A stretch of 10,820 bases of DNA from assembly GCA_026770615.1 (NCBI GenBank), contig MU631629.1, positions 70,110 to 80,929 on the forward strand. The letters run 5' to 3'. The stretch's first letter is position 1. Each line of letters opens with the position of its first letter. The translations under genes and the position numbers were made by a program. Origin of the DNA: Pavlovales sp. CCMP2436. Its lineage: Eukaryota > Haptophyta > Pavlovophyceae > Pavlovales. Shown one piece after another: positions 1-6,531 of this stretch. The notes below the pieces were generated by a model, which ran no database searches, was not told the origin of the DNA, and was given only the letters and a program-made list of their open reading frames with translations.

Positions 1-138
1 CGTCGACCCCGACATGTGGGGTGCACAATTGTGGTTTCTTCGCTGTTGGTGGTTGGTGTCTGAGTGCATGTATGAGTGTTGTGTGGCGTGTGACGAACCG
101 GAAGCACATAGGTCCGCATAATGCCGACGTGAGTGCGG

Positions 139-438
139 TCAGGATTTCCCGTAATATTTCCAGCTGCTCCGGGTGTTTAATCGCCTAAATGTTGGCCTAT
201 ATTCCTGTGTGAACAGGGTCTTGGCTGCTTTTGCTACTGCAGCCGTGTTTGCATGCATCGGTAGGGTATTTCGAAGAGCAATAAGCGTGTCCCTTATAGC
301 GCTGCTGCATGTCCTTAGTATGTCTTCTTCGGCTGCACTTATGGCTGTCAATTGTTTGTCTGTGACACTTAAGTTGAGGGCATTGCTTGCAATGCGTAAT
401 TTTGCCAAGTTTAGTACACTATATATATATATAGCGGC
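139..438 (-). other. Unassigned open reading frame, possibly an exon
   Basis: I do not recognise this frame. It is open on the minus strand from about 438 down to a stop at 139. Its composition is that of a soluble helical protein: the stretch read from 408 leftwards is rich in Ala, Leu, Thr and charged residues, while the plus-strand frame over the same bases is an unlikely run of hydrophobics and Cys. There is no ATG at its head, and its 5' part runs through an (AT)n tract, so if real it would be an internal or terminal exon. I tested joining it to the open frame at 485-859 and found no GT-AG pair that keeps phase. It may equally be a chance frame. Confidence 0.2.
421..433. repeat. (AT)n microsatellite
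   Basis: An uninterrupted run of alternating A and T. It lies a few bases upstream of one copy of a 34-base repeat whose second copy is near 9676. Confidence 0.9.
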
Positions 439-440
439 TC

Positions 441-474
441 AGCATGGTTCAACAGGTGTAGTTCACTCACTGAC
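441..474 (+). repeat. 34-bp dispersed repeat, copy 1
   Basis: The segment matches 9676-9709 on the same strand at 27 of 34 positions without gaps. The match includes an exact 11-base core, TTCAACAGGTG. Both copies sit beside AT-rich simple sequence. The match looks better than chance for a window this size, but no element boundaries can be drawn from two copies. Confidence 0.4.
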
Positions 475-484
475 TTGGTCGACG

Positions 485-859
485 TCAGACGTTAGTCCTG
501 GCACTATAGGCGCTCATTGATGCTAGGATGACCGAAGCCACTTTGGGTTTTGCACGGCGGGAGGCGCCAAAGGCTGGCCATAGTAGGACAGAGGCGAGCT
601 CACCCAGAGGTGTTGTCTGCAGGCATGCATAGTTCTCGAATATATTCCATTTTACTTCCCCCTGGGGTGCTTCGGAAAGACTTTTGATCGCCCCCCTTGC
701 GGTGGGCATCGTTTTTGCCTTGGCTTGTCTCGCGGGTCCGTTTTGGGCGATACTCAATGCATGTGCCGCGAGGGCGTGCGTTGCGGATTCCACGGGTGAG
801 TTGAGAAGGCGCAGCATGGCTGATACTTCCCGCGTTTTGAGCACGCGGGTCCACCAGAC
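485..859 (-). other. Unassigned open reading frame, possibly an exon
   Basis: This minus-strand frame of about 125 codons stays open from 859 to a TGA at 485. Its composition is protein-like, with scattered Ala, Ser, Leu, Lys and Glu. No motif or family is recognised. Its first usable start is a GTG at 844, so an ATG-initiated gene is not supported, and no splice donor or acceptor in good context clearly frames it. It overlaps, on the other strand, the probable first exon of the C2-domain gene. Chance frames of this size are common in GC-rich DNA, so this is listed only because it is the best candidate in an otherwise empty stretch. Confidence 0.2.
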
Positions 860-873
860 CTAGGGGGAAGAAG

Positions 874-987
874 AACAAGTCTTTCCTCGCCATCAACAAG
901 CCTACGTGCGCGGAGATCGAGTCTTTGTGCGTCCTCAACAAGCCTTTGTGGGTTCAGGACAAGCCTTTGAGCCTTCTCAACAAAAAG
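874..987 (+). repeat. 21-bp imperfect tandem repeat (heptad-coding)
   Basis: Five and a half units with a period of exactly 21 bases start at 874, 895, 916, 937, 958 and 979. Most units begin AACAAG or GACAAG followed by CCT. In the frame that leads into the C2 exon, each unit encodes seven residues, for example NKSFLAI, NKPTCAE, NKPLWVQ and DKPLSLL. The third unit has lost the NK start. The period and its agreement with the reading frame support coding use, although a simple tandem repeat in non-coding DNA remains possible. Confidence 0.6.
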
Positions 988-988
988 G

Positions 989-1167
989 GTGCGTTTATGT
1001 ATATGTGTGTGTGTGTTTCTATATATATATAGGGCTTATATATAATTATTGAGTTGTGCACACCCCCCCACAACATCTCTCCCCATCTCCCTGTTACACT
1101 TCCATGTCATTTTCTTTGACCCGCCATCCCCCTGTGAACCCACCCCCCCCCTTCACCACACACACAG
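989..1167 (+). other. Intron of the C2-domain gene
   Basis: It has donor GTGCGT at 989 and acceptor CACACACAG ending at 1167, and a long C-rich pyrimidine tract precedes the acceptor. The intron holds a GT run and an (AT)n run near 1005-1050. It is phase 1, and joining across it keeps the C2 reading frame. Confidence 0.6.
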
Positions 1168-1235
1168 GCAAGAGTGATCCGTTCGTGCGCATTGTAGCTA
1201 TTCCCAGCGGCCTGCAAGTGGAAGTGGCGCGCAAG

Positions 1236-1280
1236 GTGAGTTATTATTTATAAGAACTTATTATTATCCCATCACCGCAG
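1236..1280 (+). other. Candidate 45-nt intron
   Basis: A consensus donor, GTGAGT, follows directly on the C2 exon, and CACCGCAG ends at 1280, giving a very short AT-rich phase-0 intron. The sequence after it (LADKGVTR, then Gly/Arg, then a stop) does not look like the continuation of a C2 domain. The donor is therefore convincing, but this acceptor may not be the original partner. Confidence 0.35.
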
Positions 1281-1327
1281 CTAGCGGACAAGGGCGTGAC
1301 AAGAGGGGGGAGGGGGGGAGGGAGGGA

Positions 1328-2710
1328 GTGCCAGAGCTAAAAGAGAACTCCGACTCTGACAGCGACGCGGAGGAGCCGTTTAAGTCCCCACAAGTGGACA
1401 GCTTGCTGGGACTGCTAGACTTCCACAGCCGCAACTTCCGATGCCCTCCGGTCGCAAAGCCGAGTGCATGCCTCGACCGCAGAATCAAGGCTGTCGACCG
1501 CAAGCCAGACCGTGTGGGTCTTCTGCACGACCCACGCGTCAGCCTCAACGCAAAAGTGGCCAAAAAGCTGGGACAGCTCCTCGCGAAGACGCTGCGCTAC
1601 ATCCAGGTCGTACGCGACGAGGACATTAACCTCCACGCGTGCGCTTCGACAATCGTTCTACTCGCGGAGTGGGTCGGGGAGAAGCACAGCGCAGCAGTTC
1701 TGCGTGACATGGGCTTCCCCTACGCAGACGTAATCACTATCCGCCGGGTGTGCCACCCGCCCGAGCGGCGGGTGCGCGCCATCTTCCCCTGGGAGGAGGA
1801 GCTGAGCAGCGATTCTGACGAGGACACCAACATGTTCACCGGCCAGCGCCGCAAGATCGACTTAAGGACGGGGCTTGAGAAGGCGCGCAGGGCAGACATC
1901 AAGTTCGGCGACGCACGCAACGCGCACTTCAAGCCGAAGTCCGTATCGGAGCTCGACTTGGGCTATCGGCGCTTCAGCTACCCCGACAGCACGGACGCAC
2001 ACGACCGTGCGTCGACGCAGCGCAAGGCCCGCCGCGTGGATGGTGACAGTTTCACCGGCCCCACACACGCGGTGTTCAACTCTGGTGCCACAGTATGCAT
2101 GGCATCGAGGGAACTGCTCCACTCCATAAGAAAGATGAAGGGCCGCGTTCGCTGGGGCGATGGCCACATCCTGGATATCAGGGAGAAGGGCATGCTCCTC
2201 ATGGACCTAAAGTGCGCGCGCACTAGTGTCACGCAGGCAGTGCGCATGCTCTGCTGGGCAGCTCCGAGCACGGAGATGCCCCTCCTGGCCGTGCAAGCTT
2301 TCACATCCGAGGGCATCACAGTCGCTTTCAAGCCGACGGGGGCGACAGTGGTCTTCTCCAAGCAAGGAGGAGTAGTGATGAGCCTGGACGAGCAGTCCAA
2401 GATGCAGGCCACCATCTACTTGCCGGGAGACCAGCTTCTACAACGGCACCACCAGGTCGTGCCCATGGGACAGCCCTCCTCAGCTGGGAAGGGATGCGCT
2501 GCCTACGCCACCACTGCCAAGCCGCAGGGGGGGCGCGGCGGAGGAGGCTATGGTGGCGGCCCGACCACCGCCCAAGGCCGTGGCTTCGCCAGAGGCACCA
2601 CGGGCAGAGGCAACCAGGGAGGACGGAGCGCCCAGTCGAGGGCGCCGTCTCAACCAATCTTCGAACGCCTGGGGAAAAGGACACAGGCGGACCTCCACCC
2701 AAGCGTCTAA
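1328..2710 (+). pseudogene. Gag-like region plus aspartic protease of copia element
   Basis: One open frame of about 460 codons. There is no ATG near its start: the first start-like codon is GTG at 1328, and the frame is open further upstream. Residues 1-240 (counted from 1328) are an unrecognised, charged gag-like region with acidic Ser/Asp clusters (near 8-14 and 160-167). The protease lies at about 245-330: FNSGATVC, then RWGDGHILDIREKG, matching the copia pattern of DSGAT followed by a GDG turn. The catalytic Asp is Asn here (AAC at 2078-2080), which should abolish cleavage. Residues 400-440 are an RGG/GYGG-rich segment. No CCHC zinc knuckle is visible anywhere in the frame. The frame ends at TAA 2708-2710, while homology to the next domain continues in the -1 frame. 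Confidence 0.75.
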
Positions 2711-4107
2711 GGCCCACGTCGGGCGACGAGCTGGAAGCCCAGTCCCGCCGCAAGCTCGCGGCGGAAAACGACTGGCTGGCTCTTTGGTCGACGAGATTGG
2801 GCATCGCTAACAAGCAGTTGCTTCAGCGCTCGCTCTTGAGCGGATCTGTCCTGGACATGGACAGCAGACAGCCACGACAGGCTGCTCTCAGCACATCGAC
2901 TGATGCGCACATGCGGAAGTCAATCTTCTCCGTACCTATGCCTAGGGCGGAACTACCGGGTCAGATAACTCATTTAGATATCCTAACGATATCGAAAGTG
3001 AACCTGCCCGTTGGCACCGATGGGAGTTCTCTAGGGATGCAATATGGCCTCGTCTGTCTAGACGATGCTTCGAACCGGGGTTGAATTTACTTCGGGAAAT
3101 ATATGAGAGGAATTGCACGTCTACTACGACTGTGGTTCCTGGAGCTTGGCACCCACGCTAACTTGGGCACACACCTCCTTCTCGGTCTTGGCTTTGGGCA
3201 ACGGAGAATTCATACGGATGGAGGCACACACCTCAACTCGAAGGACATCGATGATCTCTTGACTGAGTTCGGATTGTCAGCAAACGTGACATCCGCGCAC
3301 GACACGCCGGAATCGAACGGCAAGGTCGAGCGCTTCATCGGGACCCTCCCGGCAGATACGAGAGCAATCCTGGCCATGTCGAAGGTGCCGAACAGGCACT
3401 GGCACTGGGCTATGCGACATGCATGCGTAGCTCGCGACATGCTCGCATCACAGCAGATCGTACGAGACAACATTCGCTTCTGGGTCTCGCCGCATGAGAT
3501 TTTCTTCAGCAGACGACCAACAGCTAAACACCTGGCCGTGTTCGGAGCTCCTTGCAGGATGCTCCTCATCGGTCCGGCCCGAAAGAAGAGCGGCAAGCTC
3601 GGCCACCCGATGGAACGGGGAGTCATTCTGGGCTACGGAGGGAATGGCGTGCAATATGGAGATTCCATGTGCTTGATACTCGGGTACATCGTCCTCTTAG
3701 CAGACGGCACAGTGAACTTCTCTCGGCACGTACAGATCGACGAGAGGGAGCTGGTCGTGGGGGGAATCCACACTCCTTGGAAGATGGACATCGACTCGTT
3801 CGAAGGGATCTCGAACGAAAAAAGGAGCGACCAAGCTCCCATCCCGCACGACTTCAACAAGCAGGTCAAGACGACCACCGGTACGCCTGTGACGGCCAAC
3901 GACAACCAAGGCTCCGCCACCGTTGACAAACCAATCCTTTTCTCGGATGACGATTCGAGTACGAGTGGTGATGACACGGAGGAGGAGCTGGACCGTCGTG
4001 ATGTCCTCACCAGCTTTCGAGCAAGAATGTTGGAGAGAGAGAAGGAGACGGGCCTCGTCGAGGCGAACCCGATCCAAGCTCTACCCATAAGGGGCATGAC
4101 CGGCTGA
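2703..4107 (+). pseudogene. GAG-pre-integrase and integrase of copia element
   Basis: The frame through 2703-3081 starts with a GAG-pre-integrase-like stretch (LALWSTRLGIANKQLL, compare the usual LWHxRLGH). The Cys residues normally found just before the integrase core are replaced by Ser/Thr (STSTDAHMRKSIF). The core has the acidic triad: THLDI (Asp at 2977-2979), HTDGGTH (Asp at 3217-3219) and NGKVERF (Glu at 3328-3330). The last two are separated by 36 residues, close to the usual D-35-E. A TGA at 3082-3084 splits the core right after DDASNRG. After it the same frame runs from about 3085 to a TGA at 4105, through a copia-type integrase C-terminal region (HPMERGVILGYG) and an acidic linker. 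In a live element this enzyme inserts the cDNA into the genome; the stop makes this copy non-functional. Confidence 0.85.
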
Positions 4108-4865
4108 GGCGAGACAGGGCTTCGAGGAGCAAGGCCAAGACCACTGAGCTGGCGTCTGCCCGAGCGGCAATAGGCATCACGCACAAGGGGGTCCCGATCA
4201 CCCTCCCGCGCAACTTCCGCCAGACGAGAGCATCGCCCACCGCCGACAAGCGGCGTGAGGCGATGGAGTCCAACCTGGAATCGCATCGAGACCTCAACAC
4301 CTTCAACGAAAAGGTGGCGAAGGCTGGTACCAGAGTACTATCGTCACAATGGGTCTACGAGGCCAAGTCGGACAAGATGGGCGATATCACCCGTTGGAAA
4401 GCACGCATGGTGGTGATGGGCAACTACCAGCGTGAGGGAATTGACTACACCGAGGTGTTCTCACCCACGATTAGGAGCAAGCAAGTTCGGCTTCTCCTGG
4501 CGATAGGTGCCAAGGTGGACGACAAGCGCCGACCCAACCTGAAGCACGCCGAGGTCAAGATCTTCTGGAAGGGAGATGTCTCGGACGCCTACCTAACGTC
4601 CAACCTTGAGGAGGGAGACCACCCTCTGTTCGCCCTGCCAGCTGGCCATGTGGCGCAGACGACGGTCCCGCCGGGGTACATCGTCGTTACTGAGGCCATC
4701 AAATCACAGATGGGTCTCAAACAGTCGGGCCGCGCATGGTACCGACACCACCAAGCACAATTGCTTGAACGTGGATTCGTGCCCTGCGAGGGCGCGCCGT
4801 GTATCTTCATCACTGAGATTGCACCGTGTGGAGGCGTGATCATCGCCAGTTGCTCAACAAGAAGG
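4083..4865 (+). pseudogene. Reverse transcriptase of copia element, lacking the YxDD motif
   Basis: Homology continues in the next frame from about 4083, where it overlaps the end of the integrase frame, and is RVT_2-like throughout: LPRNFRQTRASP, SSQWVYEAKSDKMGDITRWK, GIDYTEVFSPTIRSKQVRLL, KGDVSDAYLTSNLEEGD and MGLKQSGRAWY. These correspond to the fingers and palm, and the first catalytic Asp (DVSDAYL) is present. The sequence then reaches GGVIIA, where the family continues with the catalytic Y-V-D-D box. Instead it jumps near 4850 into a different frame that already belongs to the connection/RNase H part (NKKDLKTYQEITGAIMFA). The catalytic motif and, judging by typical family spacing, on the order of a hundred further codons are missing. 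The enzyme is dead. Confidence 0.9.
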
Positions 4866-5557
4866 ACCTGAAGACGTACCAGGAGATCACGGGTGCGATC
4901 ATGTTCGCCATGACGACCTGCCAACCCGACCTGGCGCACGCCACCAACTCGCTGGCAAGGCGAATGAGCAGACCAAGGGTGTGCGATATGCTCAGCGCCA
5001 AGCGGGTGCTGAGATCCCTGAAGGGCACCCTGCGCCTAGGCCTGCTCTTCCGCTGCGAAGCGGATAGTATACATCCCGGCCTCTTGGTGTTCGCTGACGC
5101 CGACTGGGCCAACGATAGAGTGGAGCGGCGCTACGAGTACATAGTTATGCACAACGGCATGTCCATCGCGTGGCACTCGAGCCTGCACTCGGTCATTGCA
5201 CTCTCGACTTGCGAGTCCGAGTACATCGCCCTCAGCGAGTGCTGCCGCGAGCTGGCGTACATTCGAGGGCTGGCGTCTTTCCTCCATCAGCCGGAGACAG
5301 GACCCACCACCATCTACGAGGATAACCAGGGCACGATCGACCTGGTCAAGAACCCGGTACACCACAAACGATCGAAGCACATCGATGTGAAGTTTCATTA
5401 CATCCGTGTGGCGCACGAGAATGGCTTGATCAAGGTCATAAAGGTCCACATCGATCTCAACTGCACGGACATCATGACCAAGGCGACCACGGCGACGATT
5501 TTCCATCGGCATGTCGACGCCATCATGTACCATGCGGCTGCGCTGCCCACGCCGTGA
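4850..5557 (+). pseudogene. RNase H domain of copia element
   Basis: This open frame has the C-terminal copia signature in order: YQEITGAIMFAMTTCQPDL (usual YRSAVGSLMYLTRPD), LRSLKGTLRLGLLF, FADADWAND, IAWHSSLHSVIALSTCESE, EYIALSE, YEDNQGTIDLVKNP, HHKRSKHIDVKFHYIR and CTDIMTKA. The four acidic residues expected in the active site (in ADADWA, CESEY, EDNQ and the last Asp-containing motif) are all there. It stops at TGA 5555-5557, thirteen bases before the presumed LTR start, the usual tight spacing in copia elements. It is the best preserved part of the element, but it has no start of its own and depended on the upstream polyprotein. Confidence 0.9.
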
Positions 5558-5562
5558 GTCGC

Positions 5563-5569
5563 GGGGGGG
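5563..5569 (+). promoter_or_regulatory. Polypurine tract for plus-strand priming
   Basis: Seven G residues lie immediately before TGTTAGCA, between the RNase H stop and the 3' LTR. Position and composition fit the primer site for plus-strand DNA synthesis in LTR elements. Confidence 0.65.
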
Positions 5570-5610
5570 TGTTAGCATTCGTGTGCGCTCTTGAGCGTGA
5601 ACGGATGTGG

Positions 5611-5632
5611 GTGAGTACTCGAGGGTACTCAC
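5611..5632. repeat. 8-bp perfect hairpin in LTR U3
   Basis: GTGAGTAC at 5611-5618 is followed by a six-base loop and its exact reverse complement GTACTCAC at 5625-5632. A smaller perfect hairpin, CGCTC-TT-GAGCG, lies just upstream at 5586-5597. Confidence 0.8.
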
Positions 5633-5740
5633 GGGGGTTTTTACTGGATAGTTATCCTTTCCCCCATTGCGACAACACACTTCCGGTCGGCGGCATCCGT
5701 CGTCGGGGTTAAGAGAGCTCTTTACCAAACTGTCGGAAGT

Positions 5741-5771
5741 GGACTCATTGAGTCCAGGAAGAGTCCAGGAA
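5741..5771. repeat. Hairpin overlapping an 11-bp tandem direct repeat in LTR
   Basis: GAGTCCAGGAA occurs twice back to back, at 5750-5760 and 5761-5771, without a mismatch. The first copy also pairs with GGACTC at 5741-5746 to form a six-base hairpin with a three-base loop. Tandem short motifs in U3 often bind transcription factors; that role is inferred. Confidence 0.75.
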
Positions 5772-5792
5772 CAGAATGTTCTATTCTGTTCC
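5768..5792. repeat. 10-bp perfect hairpin in LTR U3
   Basis: GGAACAGAAT at 5768-5777, loop GTTCT, then the exact reverse complement ATTCTGTTCC at 5783-5792. It lies about 30 bases upstream of the TATA-like box and abuts the tandem repeat. Confidence 0.85.
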
Positions 5793-5821
5793 AACCGTAT
5801 CTAGAGTTTTTAGGGACCGCC

Positions 5822-5829
5822 CTATAAAC
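5822..5829 (+). promoter_or_regulatory. TATA-like box in the LTR
   Basis: CTATAAAC sits in the middle-to-3' part of the LTR, where the element's RNA polymerase II promoter is expected. It is followed by a short palindrome, AGCGG-A-CCGCT, at 5840-5850. Confidence 0.4.
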
Positions 5830-5969
5830 TCGACGTTTAAGCGGACCGCTCTTTCGTCGTTGGCTTGTGCAAGATTGTGCAATAGATTAGTCATCTGTCG
5901 CGGGGCACCTCGAGTTCAAACCACGCACCTGTGCTCAGCAGATACCGTTACTGGCCTGCTGTGTGATCT

Positions 5970-6163
5970 AGATGGAGGTATATTTATGATAGGGATTCAA
6001 GCTGGCGTCTGACTGTTCTGAATGATGTGCTGGTCTGAGCGCTGCGTCGCCCATTGCCTGCTGCGTGCCTTAGTCGGCTGCGCTGGCTTGGGTGCCACCG
6101 CGCGTGCCGATGGATCTCTGGTAGTGTGCCCGGGCAAGGGCGTTTAGGGAGATGGAGGTATAT
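5970..6163 (+). repeat. 14-bp direct repeat pair, 180 bases apart
   Basis: AGATGGAGGTATAT occurs exactly at 5970-5983 and at 6150-6163. The 166 bases between them could be a small insertion flanked by a target-site duplication. However, no poly-A tail, terminal inverted repeat or polymerase III boxes are visible in it. Confidence 0.45.
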
Positions 6164-6173
6164 CCTATCACGA

Positions 6174-6295
6174 TGTCTACTTTTTCGTCCTGGCCACAGA
6201 CACAGCTAGTAACTTCAGTTTCCCAGTCCCGTACCCACAAGGCCCAAGTCAGTGACAGGGTGGAATCGCGATGTGAATTCGGATTTCGACACAAT
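6174..6295 (-). repeat. Dispersed repeat, copy A (inverted relative to copy B)
   Basis: Read on the minus strand, this segment shares three collinear blocks with 8705-8784 on the plus strand. Block one is 17 of 18 bases around GTCGAAATCCGAA. After an identical seven-base gap comes CGCGATTCC (9 of 9). Then comes a block beginning GTGGCC and ending AAGTAGACA, with 21 of 24 matching. Copy A has about 40 extra bases between the last two blocks. The collinearity makes chance unlikely. Its nature (old transposon fragment, RNA gene or other) is unknown. Confidence 0.6.
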
Positions 6296-6531
6296 TTAGA
6301 ACTAAATGTACCTAAAAGTAAACCCAATGTCGAGCCAGTCCGTGGCTGTTCAGACTCAATCTGGCCAGGGGCTGCTCGTGATTTTTTTGATGCCGATCTG
6401 CGTCGCCGAACGCGCTCATTGGGTTGGTTGCGCGTCAAGCCTCTCGCGCTGTGAGTAGCATTGTGGACGGGTGTGGTCGATAAAAACTGCCTTCACTGTC
6501 TGTGGTTCTTCATCTCGGGGCAGCGTGGTCA

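Larger units (their letters stand above)
858..1235 (+). pseudogene. C2-domain protein gene fragment (two exons)
   Basis: Two exons, about 858-988 and 1168-1235, can be joined in phase. Exon 1 ends in a lone G before GTGCGT; exon 2 begins GC after a pyrimidine-rich tract and CACACACAG; together they rebuild a glycine. The junction reads NKKG-KSDPFVRIVAIPSG and continues to VEVARK. GKSDPFVR is the signature of a C2 domain (a calcium or phospholipid-binding beta sandwich), and the spacing to the basic VARK resembles copine-type C2 domains. After VARK a consensus donor, GTGAGT, begins at 1236. The expected next strand, usually T-[EK]-V-x-[KN]-x-T-L-N-P-x-W, is not found afterwards: the open sequence past the next acceptor runs into the retrotransposon and stops at 1338. 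I infer that the gene was broken or its downstream exons displaced. The 5' exons lie outside or are unrecognised. The start of exon 1 is a guess from an acceptor-like CACCAG. Confidence 0.5.
1281..5940 (+). mobile_element. Decayed Ty1/copia LTR retrotransposon, 5' LTR not seen
   Basis: The domain order protease, integrase, reverse transcriptase, RNase H is diagnostic of Ty1/copia (Pseudoviridae-type) elements; in Ty3/gypsy the integrase comes last. The gag-like N-terminal region opens near 1328, the RNase H frame stops at 5557, and a G-tract at 5563-5569 is followed by TGTTAGCA, the classic start of a 3' LTR. The body is broken into four frames by a frameshift near 2680-2710, a TGA at 3082, a frameshift near 4085 and a deletion near 4850. 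I looked for the LTR sequence and for a tRNA primer-binding site upstream of 1328 and saw neither, so the 5' end has been lost, or the element recombined next to the C2-gene exon. The 5' boundary is uncertain by tens of bases. The copy cannot transpose on its own. Confidence 0.85.
5570..5940 (+). repeat. Probable 3' LTR of the copia element
   Basis: The start is well supported: a G-tract followed by TGTTAGCA just after the RNase H stop. The end is tentative. TGCTCAGCA at 5932-5940 is an imperfect inverted match to the start and ends in CA, giving a length of 371 bases. A TATA-like box (CTATAAAC, 5822-5829) lies about 120 bases before that end, as expected for the U3/R boundary. The U3 part is full of hairpins and short repeats, listed separately. 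Without the 5' LTR neither the exact end nor a target-site duplication can be confirmed. Confidence 0.6.
5941..6531. other. Intergenic region without a recognisable gene
   Basis: This lies between the 3' LTR and the stop codon of the minus-strand RGG-protein gene. The open frames here are short and lack protein-like motifs. It contains two copies of a 14-base direct repeat (5970-5983 and 6150-6163) and one copy of a dispersed repeat (6174-6295, described separately). Its right end should hold the 3' untranslated region of the RGG-protein gene. I see no tRNA, rRNA or terminator. Confidence 0.6.

Noticed and set aside
874..987. CRISPR-like or minisatellite array
   Set aside because: The units are contiguous with no spacers and the period matches codons; the context is eukaryotic.
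1..1327. A 5' LTR or a tRNA primer-binding site
   Set aside because: No stretch resembling 5570-5940 and no methionine-tRNA-like primer site was found by eye; the region instead holds C2-gene exons.
1328..1330. GTG as the true start of the gag-like protein
   Set aside because: The frame is open upstream and eukaryotic initiation at GTG is not expected; the real start was probably lost with the 5' end.
2671..2680. GGGGAAAAGG as a programmed -1 frameshift site between protease and integrase
   Set aside because: The direction of the shift fits, but the slippery heptamer GGGAAAA is not in register with the gag-protease codons. With so many other breaks, simple decay is the better explanation.
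5905..5935. tRNA-like B box (AGTTCAAACC) near the LTR end
   Set aside because: The flanking bases do not form a T-arm stem and no A box or cloverleaf can be drawn.
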